The position numbers and the translations under genes are program-made. From positions 2,182,779-2,246,778 of the forward strand of contig NC_030383.2 in assembly GCF_001625215.2 (NCBI RefSeq): a stretch of DNA of 64,000 bases. Direction: 5' to 3'. Shown here in pieces: positions 30,449 through 41,693 of the stretch (the stretch's first letter is position 1; each line of letters starts with the position of its first letter). This DNA is from Daucus carota subsp. sativus (Eukaryota > Streptophyta > Magnoliopsida > Apiales > Apiaceae). The notes under the pieces are model-generated. The model was not told the DNA's origin, did no database searches, and worked only from the letters and a program-made list of their open reading frames with translations.

Positions 30449-31000
30449 ACATACGAAACTTAACAAGTGTATTCTAAATCATACAAATAAATCATATAAA
30501 ATTTAATAATTAATAAATATTATTTATAATTAAATTAGAGAATTATCACTGTAAAACACTCTACAAATTAATCAAGTATAAATTACCTGAGAGAACACCT
30601 AAAAGGTATAGGAATGTACATATTGATCATAATTGATTTTATTCTTGGTCATTTATACCAATGTGATATATATATGTAAAACATTTGTTGAATCTTGGAC
30701 CGGTATGGATCGGAAAGTATATATACTATGCCAATGCAGATATATATTAAGGCCACCTTTGTAATTTGATGTTATGACTTCACCTAATGAAATCAGCTTT
30801 TTTCAGATGCAAACTGTAGATTCAATATCTATGAACAAATTGTGCATCACTTGGAAAAGTAAGTTTTATAAGAATCGAAAGCAGCTGAATCGTATTATTA
30901 CAAAGGCAAGGCACCATATATAGCCATGTGTTCCATTACAAATTATTTGAAATACAGACAACTATGCAACAACTGATTTGAAATATATGAACCACTCTCT
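30449..31000. other. Intergenic, 3' flank of the second CYP96 gene
   Basis: AT-rich DNA and the likely 3' UTR of the minus-strand gene at 31001. I see no gene. Confidence 0.4.
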
Positions 31001-32545
31001 TCATTCTAGAGAACCAGGCATGCATGCATTTCTTCTGCATACCCTGACTTTTAAGCCATATTTCATGTCCAGAACCACAGAATCACTTGGGACAACCGGA
31101 TGATTTTCAACCACCTGAATGGTGTAATCATGTATGACTGTCGTCGCGATGATCTTCATTACAGTAAACGCCATTTCCCTCCCTAAACAGAGCCTAGGCC
31201 CTGCATTAAAAGCGATAAACTTGTGTGAAGGCTGATGCTTAAGGCCTCCTCGTTCAGTTATCCATCTCTCGGGCTTGAACTCCAAACAATCTTTTCCCCA
31301 TATGCTCTCCATTCTTCCCATGGCATAGAAACACAATATGATTTTTGAGTCCTTCTCCACGCGATGGCCACTTGGAAGAATGTCCGGGTGTGCTGGAGAC
31401 TTGTGATTCAGAGGAAGGGAAGGGTAGAGTCTTAAAGCCTCGCACAAAGCTCCGTGCAGATAGACCAGTTTCTGCAACTCTCCCCTTTTGTTAAATAGCA
31501 TCCAACTTTTTACTTCTTTTATATGCAAATTTGTTTTGATCTCTTCTAAAATCTTGGACTCCACCAAAGGGTTTTTTGAGAGTAGCCAAAAGAACCAAGA
31601 AAGAGCTATACTGGTGGTATCTCTCCCACCAAGTAGTAGACTAAACAGAGTGTCCCTTAAAAAATTTTCAGGATTTTTAGGCTTTTCCTTATAAGCAAAT
31701 TCCATGTAAGCTTTTAAGAGATCGAGTTTATTATCCTCCGCTGCAGACAGAGACAGACGCTTCCTGGATATGCATTGATATATGAATTCATCAATGTCTT
31801 CCCAAGCTTTGCTTAGACTCTTTTCTTTCCCAAATCCCATCCAACTTTGCAGCTTCCAGATGGTTTCAGGAAACACATGTCTATAAAACACCGCTTCTTG
31901 AACATTTACGATACCTGTATGGATAGGCATATGAGGCAAATCAAGGGAGAGGCTCTGAGTCTGAGGACCATGGTCTAAAAGCAAGGAACAAATAATATCA
32001 AAATTGAGCCTCTGAAATATGTCATGCAGATCCACCTCAATTTTACGTTTAGACGCGTGATCAAGCAGCGAAATCAGCCCTTTCTCCACTTTTCCCCTGG
32101 CCTGCATTTGCAAAATCTGATCAAACTCTGCATGACTGAAAAGTGACATGGTAATTTTATGATGAGCCTCCCAAAGAGGCCCATCAGAACTAAACATCCC
32201 CTCTCCAAGTATATCAAAAATCTTGCTGAACTCGGGGCCTTTCGGGTAATTCTTGAAATTCTTGCTCAGAATGTAGTTGATGTTATCAGGATCACAAGTA
32301 ACAAGCAAATTCATGTTAGCCAGACTAGGCCCGATGAACTGAAACGTCTGGTGGCTTTTCTGGAGAATGCATGTAGCAAAGTCGTGCACTCTGTGAGCAT
32401 TCTTAAGCGCGCTAGGCAGCATTCCCACCAAGGGCCAATTGGTTAACAAAGAGGTGCTGCATCTCCACATCACACCAAAGTAGAGAAAGATTAACAGGGA
32501 CAGAGGGATGAGCACAAGCTCAAGAACAATATCGAAAGCCATCAT
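31001..32545 (-). CDS. Cytochrome P450, CYP96A-like
   Basis: A single exon of 514 codons starting MMAFD, a close tandem paralogue of the gene at 24649-26202. It has a membrane anchor at 1-25, hinge NWPLVGMLPS, the block NYPKGPEFSKIFDILGEGMF, I-helix GGRDTTS (with the usual threonine pair), ExxR EALR, FKPERW, and heme loop FNAGPRLCLGR. The most visible differences from its paralogue are GGRDTT versus GGRDSS in the oxygen-activation groove and a segment missing after the CISRKR motif. By family it is an ER-bound hydroxylase of long-chain lipids. The exact substrate is unknown. A TATA-like CTATATGAG lies near 32600. Confidence 0.9.
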   Translation of the reverse strand: MMAFDIVLELVLIPLSLLIFLYFGVMWRCSTSLLTNWPLVGMLPSALKNAHRVHDFATCILQKSHQTFQFIGPSLANMNLLVTCDPDNINYILSKNFKNYPKGPEFSKIFDILGEGMFSSDGPLWEAHHKITMSLFSHAEFDQILQMQARGKVEKGLISLLDHASKRKIEVDLHDIFQRLNFDIICSLLLDHGPQTQSLSLDLPHMPIHTGIVNVQEAVFYRHVFPETIWKLQSWMGFGKEKSLSKAWEDIDEFIYQCISRKRLSLSAAEDNKLDLLKAYMEFAYKEKPKNPENFLRDTLFSLLLGGRDTTSIALSWFFWLLSKNPLVESKILEEIKTNLHIKEVKSWMLFNKRGELQKLVYLHGALCEALRLYPSLPLNHKSPAHPDILPSGHRVEKDSKIILCFYAMGRMESIWGKDCLEFKPERWITERGGLKHQPSHKFIAFNAGPRLCLGREMAFTVMKIIATTVIHDYTIQVVENHPVVPSDSVVLDMKYGLKVRVCRRNACMPGSLE

Positions 32546-33298
32546 GGAATTTGTTTTTTTTGTTGTTTCTTGTTTGAAAACTTAGCAAATGGCAGCACTC
32601 ATATAGAGCAGATAAATCAAATAATGAATATTTATGTGCATTGAGCAATTGATCTGGTCAATGCTAGTGTGGTGAATGTGGTACTTTAAATTTAAAATTT
32701 CATGGACTTCTATCAAATACTGTTATACTCCCAGAAATAAGGGACTTGTGAAACTGTTTATGAGCCATTTTTTTTTTTGCAAAAAAAAAAAACAAAACAT
32801 TAAGTCTCTATTTTTATATGAGTTTATATATGTATGGATGTAATCACTATTCTAAAAATTGGAATAGGTTGACAGACCAATTTAGGATTTATTGATATTT
32901 TTTTGATATTAGATCAGGTGTTTTTAGTTGAATCAGAATTTAATCGATAAATCGAAAAAATAATTTTTAATCAGAAATTGTATAATAAATTAAAAAAAAA
33001 AATCAAAAATCGAGATCTATAAAACATTGGATATAAAATGTACTCCTATCAAGAAATAATTGCCATGTGACATAAATTGTGTAGCAGAAATCTCACTGGT
33101 TCTTCAACTCTTGCTCCCTTGACCAAGTATGGCAAGTAATGCCTCACTATTTCAGCGTTGCTTTAATACTCATACAAATCCTCAACCTACTTTAAATTAA
33201 ATGTACGTGTCCAATAACATCTTCATTACTACTCATGCAAATCCTCAACCTACTTTAAATTAATACTGATCCACGCGGCTTTAAAAACCGACTTATCA
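32546..33298. other. Intergenic with a short direct repeat
   Basis: No gene. The phrase AAATCCTCAACCTACTTTAA occurs twice, 63 bp apart (near 33175 and 33238). Confidence 0.5.
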
Positions 33299-34045
33299 AG
33301 AGTATCTCCGATCATCGAAAGCTTTTGGCTAAAAAGTGAATCGACATATTTAAAATAAAAAAAATTTAGCCAACAACTCGAAAAACTCAACTCCAACCAA
33401 GCTGTTGTCTATAAATTTAGCCAACCTTCGATGGATGACTAAATTTGTCAAATCTCTGTAGGTCTGTAATAAATCTGTAGTAAGATTGCACCTCATTTAT
33501 TACCATATAAACTGTTATCAGTGTTGTGAAAAGCGCAAATCGGTTCTAAGCGATTGGATGACCTTCTAGTGCTTAAGCGGTAAAGCGGACGCTTAAGCGG
33601 AATTTTAAGCGGGTCAATAAGCGGATTAATTAAATATAATTAAATATTTAGTTATAATATTAATATATTTGAAAATAATATTATGTTCAGTTAAGAATAT
33701 GCATTTTTAATATTTTTGATAAAATATATTTTTTTAATTTTATAATATAATAATAGTTATATTATTAAAAAAATTAATTTTTTAAAAATATTTTTTTTTT
33801 AAATTAGCAAGTCAACATCATTCTGACCGCTTAATTACCACTTAATCCGCTTAGTTGTCCGCTTAATTTTCAAAAACGCTTAATCTCCCGCTTAGTACAA
33901 AATCAAAGCGCTTTATGGCCGATTCTGCTTAGGCGGCCGCTTAATCGGCCACTTAATACGCTTTTTACGATACTCTATTATATCCAATACCATTGAAGCA
34001 AAATGTAACGATTATAGCCAAACACACCGTTGTCGGAGATGCTCT
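33299..34045. mobile_element. MITE-like element with a nested inverted-repeat insertion
   Basis: The left terminus AGAGTATCTCCGATC mirrors the right terminus GTCGGAGATGCTCT. Within it, about 33521-33976, is a second inverted-repeat unit whose ends carry GTGAAAAGCGC and its mirror, with many GCTTAAGCGG-type words. Borders are approximate and superfamilies unassigned. Confidence 0.5.
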
Positions 34046-34467
34046 GATACACAGTTTTAAGTTTAAACACTCTTAGGCGGCGAGGCCATATCGGCAAATT
34101 CATATTATTTTTGCGATTTACGTTATGAATTGAAACAAAAATTTCTACTGGAATCATGTCCGAATGAATTGAGGCAATATTGCGAAGAGTGGGTTACAGA
34201 TCAAGTGAGGTTGACCACCCACGTTTGGAATCAAGCAAGTTACTTGCAAAGTCTTCCATGATTATCACCCGTGATCTTCTTCTGGATCACAAGATTGTTT
34301 GGTAGCTAGACAAGTGAAGAAATAAATGGCCTACTACAGTGTCGTGTCTTCAATTCCAACTATGAACAACTCACATTTCAGAATGCATTTTCTTCCTGAC
34401 AGGTAACCTTTCATGTGTTCGATACAAGTTCTCTATGTACTAGCAAAGTAGCAATGCTTATTCAGTG

Positions 34468-34700
34468 CTCCCTCTGTCCCCCTAAATTGTTTAAATTGGA
34501 GGACGGAGGCTCGGCACGCATTGTAATGCTCTCATAAAATATAGTTTAATAAACTATTTTGAATTTTTTTTTCTGAATAAATATTTACTATCTAATTTTT
34601 TATTTCAAAAAATATATTATGAAACTATCTTTTATATCATATGCACCTTAAAATACGTGTCGAGGAATAAAAAATAGTGTAAAGAAACGAGAGGGACAAA
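34468..34700. mobile_element. Stowaway-like MITE, degraded
   Basis: The left end CTCCCTCTGTCCCCC is Stowaway-like and the right end GAGAGGGAC is a weak mirror. The interior (ATATTATGAAACTAT) resembles the element at 54.98-55.22 kb. Confidence 0.45.
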
Positions 34701-35733
34701 GAAAATATATGTTGCTAACATGCTGTATAAGCAAGCCACTTGTAAAGTCTACCTAGCTATGTATTTGCTATAGTCCAAGCATAATTGTAGAAATCAAGAA
34801 TCACAGAACTAATCGGTTAACCTGTCAATTTAGTATTTATAGAGGATTTATGGGATAATTTTTGAATAAATCGATGATTCTTAGTCAAATTAGAGTGGAA
34901 TCGGTGAGTCGGTGATTTTTTTTTTTTAAGAATTAATCAGGGTTTTGGGGACTTTTAGAATACCAAGAGTAAAGAAAATCAAACAAGCTACTTTGTAAGT
35001 CTTCAAAACTCAACACTACCCGTAAACTTATTCTGCATCTGTGTTCGTAAATGTTGTTTGGTAGCTAGACAAGTGGAGAAATTAATCACCTTCTGGTTTA
35101 CACTATTATTGTTACGGTGTGTATTTATTGTTACGAGTTTGTACTTAAAGTTCTGAATCAGTACACCATGGTGTCTTGCAGGTAGTTGTCAACTCGAACA
35201 ACTCAGAATAAGTGAACACTATTGTGCCTTGCTGGTGATTAGAGTCGGATTAAGCTGGAGCTCAAATGTGGTTGTATTAATTCGAAACCTTTTTAAGCAA
35301 TAAATCATCTGATATCATATTGACTGATTAATTATTTGTTTTTGCACTAGATCATACCTAGCGAAATCACTAATTTACAATTGTTTTTGGTATAATGAGA
35401 TACGAAAAAAAATGGTAGGATAGAAATGAAATATTCCTTCTTTAATTCGGTTCTTTGAATTCTGATTTAGGCTAGGAATGAAACCGTGTAAATAAAGATA
35501 AATTTGAACATCTGTGAAAAATATAGTATTCCAGTTTTATACATAAGGTTTAACAGTTTTACCAGTTGACATGCAACTGATTCAGCTATTGGTTTTGTTT
35601 AGCTACTTGCTCTTTTTGCTTCCTTCTCTCTGTAATTCCTCTTCCTGATCTTTTTCCTTCTACCAGCTGCTCTTCATTTGTTGCAGTAGTAGCAACCAGA
35701 TATCCATCCGTTTCTTTTTTTTGCAATCCAATC
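34701..35733. other. Intergenic, 5' region of the NBS-LRR gene
   Basis: AT-rich and repeat-derived DNA. The last ~150 bp are pyrimidine-rich (CTTTTTGCTTCCTTCTCTC), as expected for a plant 5' UTR. Confidence 0.4.
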
Positions 35734-38700
35734 ATGGTTGGTCTAGCTGACATTCCATTCGTAGGAAAATTTGTGGAAAGAATATCTGATAATACAGTTG
35801 ATGCAGTGTTTCGTGGTTTGCGGTATTTGTTCTGCTACAAGGCTCTTGTTGATGAACTCAGTTCCGAAACTGAGAAACTTAATATCGAGAAGGACAAGAT
35901 GTCCAGGAAAGTTAATGAAGAAAAAGATAATGGCAAAATAATCGAAGACTATGTATTGAAATGGCAAAACAGTGTGGAAGAGATCCAGAAGAGTGACGAA
36001 CAGTTTTCACCTTCGTGCACCTGCATCCAGAGTCTGCCAATTCCCAATCCGGTCTCTCGTTTTCAACAGGGCAGGAATGCAGCAAAGAAGGGCAAGACTG
36101 TAACTAAACTCGCTGTCTCTGGAAGGGATTTGCTAGGTGGAGAGATTGCACACCTTCCGCTGGTTCAGAATATGCCAAAATCTGGTACCACATTTGAGGA
36201 GTTTCAATCCAGAAAAGATGCTTATGGGAAGCTGTGGGATATGCTGGTAACCGATGATAGTTCTCTGATCCATGGCATCTATGGAATGCCAGGAGTTGGC
36301 AAAACTCGAATGATGGAAAAAATTTGGGAAGACACCATGAAGGAGAAAATTTTCAACAAGGTGGTACGAGTAAGCGTGGGCAGTGAAAAGTTGAACAAAG
36401 CAAATTTACAAGACCAGATCGCAGCCCGTCTTGATTGCAAACTGGAATGGGAAGATGTGGAACAAAGAGCTTCTCAGCTGGAAGAGAGTTTAAGGAATGG
36501 GGGTAAAATTCTCCTTATATTAGACGACGTATGGAGGGAGATTCCCTTATACGATATCATTGGAACTTCATTTGGCAATGGTAGTAGTTCCAAGGGTTCT
36601 AAAATCCTCTTGACATCTCGAGCAAAAGATGCATGCTTGATTAACAAGTGCGAGCATCCTGTGGAGGTTAAAACCTTGAGTCTAGATGAAGGTTTGTATC
36701 TGTTCAAGAATACTGTTGGTCCTGATACAATTAACTCTCTGCAGGATGAATCCCTGGTACAAAAAGTGTGTAATGAGTGTGGTCAATTACCATTACTCAT
36801 TCATGCAGTTGGCAAAGCACTGAAAGACAAGCCTCATGATTTGTGGGAGGATGCATACAATCAACTCAAGAGAGGCAAATTTGAAAACATTGTTGGAGTA
36901 GAACCACAAGTATATGCATGTATCAAATTAAGTATTGATAACTTAAAACATGATGATGCCAGGTCATGTCTTTTTCTCTGCTCCTTTTTTCCTGAAGATG
37001 CGAACATCCGTATGAAGATGCTGATCCAGTTGGCAACAAGCTCGCACCTTATACCCGACGAAGAATCGAGAATAGTTGCAATGGTTCACCATCTCAAGAC
37101 ATCTTCTTTGTTGCTCGACTCTGAAGAAGAGAATTATATTAAAGTCCATGACATCATCAGAGATGTAGCAAGATCCATAGCTTTCACAGATTCAAAATAC
37201 GCATTTTTACAAGTTACATGCAACTCAGGGTACTTGCCTTCTAATGCCAATTATTGTACTCGAAAGTTCTTACGTTTAGATGTGGAGACTAATGATATTC
37301 AATTCAATGAGGATCTGGTATGCCCAGATCTGCATACCTTATGGATATATGGCAACTGCTATCGACAACAATTCACAGGTTGCTTCTTCAATATGTTTCT
37401 GAATCTCAGTTTTCTGATGCTAGAATGTGTGAACATTTCTTTGGAGCAGTTCTCTCTTCAACCCTTGGGCAATCTCGAGACACTTACTTTATTAAAGTGT
37501 GACATAAGGAAGACAAATGTTAGTCTCTTCCCCAGGAGCCTCAAAACCCTTTGTATTTGTCATTGTGATCTCCCAAGTCCACTGGATTTCGCAAACCTTA
37601 AATATCTTCAAATGCTAAAGATCCAACAACATGAACCTCAGTTGGTTATGGTGTCAAATGCCATATCTAGTCTATCCAGTCTCAAAGATTTACATATACC
37701 AAATGGTTTCGTCATTGACTGTGAAGAATATAAAATGGAGTCCATCGTGACGGAGATCAGTAAATTGACTCGATTGACAAGTTTACGTTTTCATTTCTAT
37801 GATGACATTACTTTTCAAGATACAAATATTCTTTCAAATATAGATAGATACGATATATTTGTAGGGTGGCTAATGAGGAATAAAGCATATAAATTTGATT
37901 ATTCAACACGAGAGGAGAGAGTTCCATTGTCAAGGTCGATTGAGTTGCTTGATAATCATTCGAAACCCTGGGAAGGTTTGATCGCAAGGGCTGAAGTAGT
38001 GAGAATATTGAACAGCGATGTTGAAATGAATAGAATTCGCGAGGGCCACAGAAGAGCATTTGACAAATTGAGAGAACTGTACCTTTATGGATGCCACAAA
38101 ATGAGGCATCTAGCGCAGGATGAGATTCAGTATAGTCTTCAACCGTCGACATGTTTCTCCAAACTTACCAGTTTAGAAATTAGTGCCTGCTCTAAATTGA
38201 AGTACCTGTTCTGCAACAACATTGCAAAAGGTCTGGTACAACTGCAAGAGTTCATTGTAGAACATTGTGAATCTATGGAAGCCATCATAGTGAATGAAGT
38301 TGGCCCAAGTGATGGAGAAATCATAAATTTCTCAAAACTGAAATCGCTGAAGATATCAAATATGCCTAGACTAGCAGGCTTCTATGCTGAGAAGAATTTC
38401 ATGCATTCAGGTTTAATGGACCATCCAAAGGTAGGCTTCCCTTACTCTAGTATACAAAAGTTATTTTAAATTATTTTAATTTTTTTAGAATACACATCAG
38501 ATGTTATAAGATGAACATAGTATTCTCTGCCCATTTTTTTTTTTTAAAGACCAAATCCAGAGCTCGTTTGTAATCTTTTTCTTTTGGTATATGTTGCAGG
38601 TTGCATTCCCTTCCTTGGAAAAGTTGGAATTTAAATCTTTGCGAGATTTAAGTGCTATATGGGGAAAACACTGCTGCAATGACACCATATCAACCTCCTT

Positions 38701-41693
38701 ATGCAAATTAAATAATCTTCGTGTACACAGCTGTGACAAACTTGAAATTTTGATCCCGCATCCCATGTTGCACAGGCTAACTAATCTGGAATATATAAAA
38801 ATTGAAGAATGCAACAGCTTGAAAACCATGTTTCCACATTCTGTTGGCAGTGATCTTTCGCACCTTAAGGAATTGAGGGTAAAAAATTGTGAGGAGCTGA
38901 GACAGATTTTTAACGAGGCAGGTGAACAAGTAATCACAGATGACGCACTGTTCCTTGAGTTAACAGATCTAGAGCTTGTTCATTTGCCAAGTTTGACGAG
39001 CTTCTGGTGTTACCAAAGTGGGAAAGCTAATACTTGCCTGGTAGGTGCAGTCTATACTATCTATACTGCACTATTTGTAACTGGAGTATGGTATATTAGG
39101 GTGACTGATCACTTAAAATATGGCGAAAAATTTAGAATATGGTTAGTAAAGTGTCATTATATATTTGGCAAAAAAAAAAGGTGTCATTATAGTCAAATAA
39201 ATACCTCAGAACTTGTATACACTACTTATTTCAACTATTAAATAGGGCAATTTAGCTAAGCTTTTAGGTTGATTATAAGGTGAAAAATACATACATTTTT
39301 CGAAGTTGCTTATAAGGTGATCCTTCTATTATTAAGGAGTATTTGAATAATTTTTTAGCACTACCTGCAACTTTTGTTATTGCCAAGTTGACGTCGCATG
39401 GACTTCTGTAGGTTCCATTCAGACTCCCTCAACTCTCGTCGATTTCTCTTCACCGCTTGCCTAATCTTAGAAGGCTTTTTCATGGGGCAAATTTCAAGTT
39501 CCATGTACCTGCTTTAAAGATGGTAGAAGTTACTGAATGTGGACTCTCAACTCTATTCACGTTCTCTATGTTCAAAAATTTCCAACTACAAAATTTAGAA
39601 GTAAGGAATTGTGAATTGTTGGAGAACATTGTTGAGGATCTACGGGGCGATGAGATTTACGACAAGATTATCACTCTCTCACAACTCACAATAGTCATGT
39701 TTGAAAATTTGCCAAACCTCAGAAGTTTTTTGCACAATGCAAATTTCAAGTTCCATATGCCTGCTTTAAAGGTGATGAAAGTTATTGACTGTGGACTCTC
39801 AACTCTTTTTACGTTTTCTATGTTCAGAAATTTCCAACTCAATTATTTAGAAGTAAGGAATTGTGAATTGTTGGAGAACATTGTTAAGGATCCAAGGGGT
39901 GATGAATCTTGTGACAAGATTATTACACTCTCTCAACTCACATCAGTTCACCTTGCAAGATTGCCAAACCTCAAATGTTTTTTCCATGGTGCAAATTATG
40001 AGTTCCATATGCCAGTTTTAACTAACGTATTAGTTCGTTCATGTGGAATTTCTGATACTCTTCTTAAGTGCTCTGTCTTGAGGAATCTCAAAGAACTTCA
40101 AACATTAGAAGTATTCGATTGCGAATTGTTGGAAGGCATCTTTGAGGATGCAAGGGGCAATGAAACATCTGATATCAGTGACAGGACTATCACACTCTCT
40201 CGACTCTCACTGCTTCATCTTGAAAATTTACCAAAGCTCAAAAGTATCTTCAACAGTGCAAATTATGAGGGCAATCTGATGGCTTTAGTGAGAGTGAAAG
40301 TTGTTAATTGTGGACTCTCTACTCTTTTCAGGTGTTCTGTCTTCCCAGATTTCCAACAACTCTATGAATTAGAAGTAGTTGACTGCAGATTGTTGGAACA
40401 CATTGTTGAGAATGTAAAGGATGAAACTTCTGATTCATATGGCATACTGTTCCCTCAGTTGACAATACTAAGGCTGGTTAATTTGCCAAGTTTGACGAGC
40501 TTTTTGTGTTATCAGAGCAGGAAAGCTAATACTTGCAAGGTATATATTTCTATTGCTAAATGACTCAATTTGAACATATACTGATTCAAGCTCTTGGTTA
40601 GTGTTCACGACTTCTTGCTTTTATTTTTATTTACATATTCATGTGTTGGTAAGTATATGAAATTCCTGCCACCTTTGTTATAGCCAAGTTGACATCATAT
40701 TGGTGTCTGCAGGTGGCATTCAGACTCCTTCGACTCTCATCACTTGTTCTTGCATACTTGCCTGATCTCAAAAGTTTTTTTCATGGTGCAAATTTTGAGT
40801 TCCATATGCCATCTATAAAGAGCATGCTAGTTCGTGACAGCGGATTATCAAGTACTCTTTTTACACGGGCTGTCTTCACAAATTTCAGACAACTTGAAGA
40901 ATTAAGAGTATATAATTGTGAATTGTTGGAAGGCATCTTTGAGGATGCAAGTAGGGATGAGAGTTTAGCTACGAGTGACAAGATCATCACACTTGATCGA
41001 CTTTCTCTGGTTCATCTTCAAGGGTTACCAACATTCAAAAGTTTTTTCTTTGGTGCAACTTACGAGTGCTATATGCCGGCTTTAGAGAATGTGAGAATTG
41101 TAAACTGTGGATTCTCTGTTTTATTCACGTGCTCGGTGTTTCAAGAAATCCGACAACTTGAAATATTACACGTATCTTACTGTGAATTGTTGGAACGCAT
41201 TGTTGAGGAGGTTGGGGATGAGGAAACTTCTGAGATAGATGGTAAGAGTATCGAGTCTGCTCAACTCTCATCAATTACTCTTAAATATTTGCCAAACCTC
41301 AAAAGTTTTAGCTGCACTTCGAGCTATGTTTTCAGTATGCCCAAATTGAAAATTTTTATGCTTATTAAGTGTCCTCAGATAGAATATTTCAGTTCCTCAA
41401 AAACAAACACACCTTTTGTACGTGTTTCTAGCGACCGGTGCAGTGAAGAAGATTTTCAAGACTTGAACGACTACATAAGACAGAATTACAAAGGAGAAAG
41501 TGACTTGAGTGACAGTGATGAAGAATCGAGTTATAGTAGTCAAGAGCCGGGAACACTATCAGAGAGAATTGTTGAAGAAGGAGAATCGAGTTACACGAGT
41601 CGAGAGCTGGGAACACAATCAGAGGGAATTGAAGAAGAAAAGCCTCAGGAAACTGAGACTGATCTACCTGACAGTTCTCCTGAAGAAGACTGA
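35734..41693 (+). CDS. CC-NBS-LRR disease-resistance protein (CNL)
   Basis: Exons 35734-38430, 38600-39040, 39412-40539 and 40713-41693, all phase 0 with GT-AG introns, give about 1748 aa. Residues 1-130 form a coiled coil. The NB-ARC has P-loop GMPGVGKT (~185), kinase 2 LLILDDVW (~260), RNBS-B GSKILLTSR (~288), GLPL-type GQLPLLIHAVG (~350), RNBS-D CLFLCSFFPED (~412), and VHD in place of MHD (KVHDIIRD, ~471). LRRs follow. Later exons repeat an ~83-residue module (LPNLKSFFHGANFEFHMPAL..., then NCELLE.IVED). The C-terminus is an acidic Ser/Glu-rich tail with duplicated SSYxSxE words. The overall layout suits the RPS2/CNL class, cytosolic immune sensors that switch by nucleotide exchange. The length is well above that of typical CNLs because of the LRR expansion. 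It is intact in sequence. Confidence 0.92.
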
